12,616 nucleotides of DNA, from NCBI GenBank assembly GCA_013054445.1, contig JAAMPI010001586.1, positions 1 through 12,616 of the forward strand. The letters are read 5' to 3'. The notes below the pieces were generated by a model. The model did no database searches. It saw nothing but the letters and a program-made list of their open reading frames with translations, and was not told the origin of the DNA. The translations under genes and the position numbers were made by a program. This DNA comes from Cudoniella acicularis. Its lineage: Eukaryota > Ascomycota > Leotiomycetes > Helotiales > Helotiaceae. The stretch's first letter is position 1; each line of letters opens with the position of its first letter. Below, in pieces: positions 10,070 through 12,616 of this stretch.

Positions 10070-10170
10070 TGAGCAGCAGCTGCTTTAGCCTGAGCTATAG
10101 GTGAGCAAGCTTGAGCCGAGGGTGAGCATTCCTAAGCACGGTCTGAGCACACGGCAGAGTTAGCCTGAGC
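10070..10170. repeat. Helically phased array of TGAGC motifs
   Basis: TGAGC occurs at 10070, 10091, 10102, 10112, 10123, 10144 and 10166, and a one-base variant TAAGC at 10133. Successive distances are 21, 11, 10, 11, 10, 11 and 22, all near multiples of 10.5. The unit is best described as a degenerate 10-11 bp minisatellite with a core like CCTGAGCATAG. It lies between the two-module gene and the retrotransposon remnant and falls in no convincing coding frame. Confidence 0.65.
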
Positions 10171-10195
10171 ATGTATGAGGAGACCTATTTTAGTA

Positions 10196-10224
10196 CCTAA
10201 GGGGCTTATTTTGGCCCCCTTAAG
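10196..10224. repeat. Short GC-rich inverted repeat (possible hairpin)
   Basis: CCTAAGGGGC is followed by an 8-base loop and a near-perfect complementary arm rich in C ending in TTAAGG, with about one base out of register. It could fold as a hairpin in DNA or RNA. There is no T-run or adjacent gene end that would make it a terminator, and function is unknown. Confidence 0.45.
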
Positions 10225-10319
10225 GCCCGGTTACACTGTCCTTGTCTTGTCTCTAGGGACGGGTCTCGTTTTAGCCCTGACAAGGATCCCTCCAGAACCT
10301 TTTTTAGATCTATATTCGC

Positions 10320-10337
10320 TTATATATATATATATAA
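10320..10337. repeat. TA microsatellite
   Basis: About eight to nine TA units in a row lie just left of the point where the retrotransposon reading frame stops being recognisable. It may mark, or have helped cause, the truncation of the element. Confidence 0.75.
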
Positions 10338-10882
10338 TACTTATAAGGTTAAGCGACTTAGCCTTATTATTCTATAACGTTTCTTTAATGTCTTTAAGGC
10401 GATTTTATATAATATAGGTTTCGGTAATACTTAATTTACTTCTCTTTACTTTAGATCTCTTAATACTATAGCGATATAACTGTTTGATCTATCTTGATTT
10501 CTAATATCTGCTTACCCTTACTAGTAGCCTTATCGCTTAAGGTTACGCACGCCTCTCGTAGGTCAGTTAGTTATTCGACCTTCTTATACTCGTACCGTAT
10601 AAAGTTTATTATACTAGTCGTCTAGTCGATATTTAGATTATATTGTTTAATCTATAGTATTCTAAGGATTATTAGGTGTCTCCTAAGCGAGACGATATCT
10701 AAGTCGATCTCCTTAAAATGTCCTTCTAGTATAGTTAGTAGTAGCTACTAGGCTTCCCTCCTAACCTATCTGTCGATCCCTGCTTACTTACCTCTTAAGA
10801 GCGTGAGCTAGTATAGTTTCCTTAATAGTTCTATAGGGATTAATTGATTTATCACGAAGTCTAGGTTAATATAGTTCTCTTA

Positions 10883-10894
10883 TACTCTTAAATC
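10883..10894 (-). pseudogene. Retropepsin active-site motif converted to DLRV
   Basis: The frame reads ...IIDLRV-stop-ENYIN..., at the place where Ty3/gypsy proteases have D-S-G-A followed by a polar residue and Asn-Phe/Tyr-Ile. Codons GAT TTA AGA GTA differ from Asp-Ser-Gly-Ala codons (TCA, GGA, GCA) only by C-to-T or G-to-A. This identifies the protease and explains its loss. Confidence 0.8.
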
Positions 10895-11872
10895 AATTAT
10901 AGCTCGTATTAGAATTCCTTTGAGTCTGATTCTTATAATAAGTTGTCTATACCCGGCGGTCGCGGTAGCCTCCTAGACCTATAGCTCGATAATAGTATTG
11001 TCTGTTAATTGGTTTTCCTATACCCTACGTTAGTCTATTACTTCTATAAGTCGGTATAGAACGTATATCTATAACTTACTAGTTCTTATAATCTAGTCCC
11101 GGGCGTAGTCAGCCTTTAAGCCGGTTATTAGTATAGTCTGTTCCTAGATTCTTTCTTTATTACTTTCCCTGATTATTTCCTAGACGCTTCTAGGTTCTAC
11201 TTCGTCGTCGAAGATTAATAATCGTTTCTTATAGACAGGTATAGTAGCGATATAACGGCGTTCTCCTAGCTCGTTATATTAGGCTATAAAGACGATTCTT
11301 TACGTATCTTTATAGGTGATACGATATAGCTCTCTAAAGGCTAGTTTATCCTTTATTCCTTAGTCCTCTTTAAAGTAGGGTTTATCTACTAACTAGTTTA
11401 GGCTATTATTAACTAGTAATCTCTATATTCGTATATTATTACTGATTTAGGTAAGTATCTAGTGTTTACCGACTTCTAGTAGAGAATCTAGTCTATTTAG
11501 TTCCTAGTCTAAATCTTCTTATTCTTCTATCCTTAATAATATTCCTAGTTATTTAAGTCGTTCTTTAGTTATAGTTTAGAGGTCTCTTGTTCGAGTGTCT
11601 CCTTCGTTTTTATCACTATCGATAAATTCTAAAAGAACCGTGTCTCTTAAATCATCTTATCTTAAGGGTAGATCTATCTATATCGATATTCCCTATCGCT
11701 CTAGTTACTTGTCTATAGCTGTATTTAGGTTCCTTATCAAGGTATCTGTTTCGCTGCCGTTTTTACTAGGTTTGGCGGGTTCCTGCTGACTAGGTACCCG
11801 TTCGGTCATTCCGAACTCTCGGACTGTCTTTTTCTATAGCTTCCTGCTTCCTCTCCCTAGGTTTTTCTTCTT

Positions 11873-11914
11873 ACAGTTCCTAGCTATGTGTCCTGCCACT
11901 CTATAGGTAAAACA
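11873..11914 (-). pseudogene. Gag CCHC zinc knuckle with its second Cys lost
   Basis: The minus-strand codons read CFTYRVAGHIARNC. The spacing is that of C-x2-C-x4-H-x4-C with Tyr (TAT) at the second cysteine. TGT or TGC to TAT needs a G-to-A change, the complementary-strand form of C-to-T, so the loss is RIP-type. The knuckle normally binds genomic RNA in the nucleocapsid. Confidence 0.85.
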
Positions 11915-12616
11915 TAGTTAGTTCTTAAGTCGTCGCTCTCTTTCCTCCGTCGAAAGAGCTAGTTTATCTATAGCGACAATTTCTCTCTTATCAGGGTACG
12001 CTTTCCTAGATCGCTTGTCTTTAGGATTATTATAGCCTGATCGACCCCGACCTATACTAGCCTAGTCGCGTATTCGTTTATATAGTCGGTTGTCGACTCG
12101 TATACTAGCGTCGATTAGAGCGTTGATATTGACAGGCTATTAGTCAAATCAGGTAAGCTCGTCTTTTATATTGTCTTTAAGTCCTCGGTTATAGTGACTC
12201 ATTAGTATGTCTATGTCCTATCCTGTCTTTATCACATGTCTTTAGAACTTAGTAGTATAGTTGATTGCCGACCCGGTTTAGTAGAGTTTAAACAACTTCT
12301 ATACTACTGTTTTCTTTTCGTTAATATCGCTAAATACTCTTCTGATCTCGGTCTTAAACCCTTTAAAAGACCTAAAGATCCTAGCCGATACTTCTATCCT
12401 TTATACCCTCGTCGTGGCTGATAGGTAGTTCCTTAGAAATGGTTCGATCTACTTAGCAGCTTCCCCTTAGAGGTACGAAGCAGCCTAAATACTATAAGCG
12501 TCTATAGTCTCGAACTTGTCATTATAGAATCGAAAGTAAATTTCTATCTATAGGATAAAGGTCTTAAGGTCCTCTTGTTTCCTATTATATTTGTTAGGGA
12601 CAGATACTTTTAACCC

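Larger units (their letters stand above)
10430..12616 (-). mobile_element. 5' fragment of a RIP-mutated Ty3/gypsy-like LTR retrotransposon (gag and protease)
   Basis: Read on the minus strand, one frame can be followed from the right edge to about 10430 (about 728 codons) with no frameshift, yet it contains more than 40 stops by my count, nearly all TAG or TAA and one TGA. Recognisable in order are a Retrotrans_gag core (segments YFRFYNDKF and AASYL near 12470-12540, FKGFKTEIRRVF near 12350), a CCHC zinc knuckle at 11873-11914, a degraded aspartic-protease active site at 10883-10894, and the post-protease segment ending in NID-stop near 10621-10681. CpA and TpG are scarce and TpA is abundant, as expected from RIP. 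Reverse transcriptase, RNase H and integrase would lie to the left but are absent, and the 5' LTR would lie beyond the right edge. The copy cannot make protein. Confidence 0.88.

Noticed and set aside
11791..11806. GGTACCCGTTCGG shared with the MITE interior near 3908-3920
   Set aside because: The 13-bp match falls inside the retroelement frame without inverted repeats or duplications, so chance is the simplest explanation.
1..12616. CRISPR arrays, bacterial operons, riboswitches or rRNA
   Set aside because: No regularly spaced direct repeats with unique spacers, no Shine-Dalgarno-led gene trains and no rRNA signatures; the window is eukaryotic.

Overview
The window looks like nuclear DNA of a filamentous ascomycete (Pezizomycotina). 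The reasons are a large fungal-type RNA-dependent RNA polymerase gene, short GT-AG introns with CTAAC/CTGAC-like branch points, a transposon remnant carrying the C-to-T/G-to-A signature of repeat-induced point mutation (RIP), and no bacterial operon layout. I cannot name the species.

Layout. 1-153 is AT-rich and shows no gene. 154-1623 (+) is a broken gene for a Ser/Thr-rich surface-type protein with two cysteine-containing PAN/apple-like modules at its end; in-frame TAA codons interrupt it. 1624-3874 is a long gene-free stretch. 3883-4095 is a small non-autonomous hAT-type DNA transposon with perfect 18-bp terminal inverted repeats and an 8-bp target-site duplication. 4463-8536 (+) is the main gene: a four-exon RNA-dependent RNA polymerase of the SAD-1/Rdp1 type, about 1182 residues, with an intact DLDGD catalytic motif. 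8672-9983 (+) holds an unrecognised gene made of two diverged copies of one alpha-helical module, with an uncertain start and splicing. 10070-10170 is a short array of TGAGC motifs spaced in steps of about 10.5 bp. 10196-10224 can form a hairpin and 10320-10337 is a TA microsatellite. From about 10430 to the right edge (-) lies the 5' part (gag and protease) of a Ty3/gypsy-like retrotransposon in one continuous frame, disabled by more than 40 stop codons.

How it fits together. The RdRP copies aberrant or transposon-derived RNA into double-stranded RNA that Dicer and Argonaute use in silencing (quelling, or meiotic silencing for the SAD-1 branch). Here it sits between a MITE on the promoter side and a RIP-killed retrotransposon downstream, so marks of two genome-defence systems lie within 9 kb. 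I do not claim a functional link beyond adjacency. The least explained item is the two-module gene 136-295 bp downstream of the RdRP stop (depending on where it starts).
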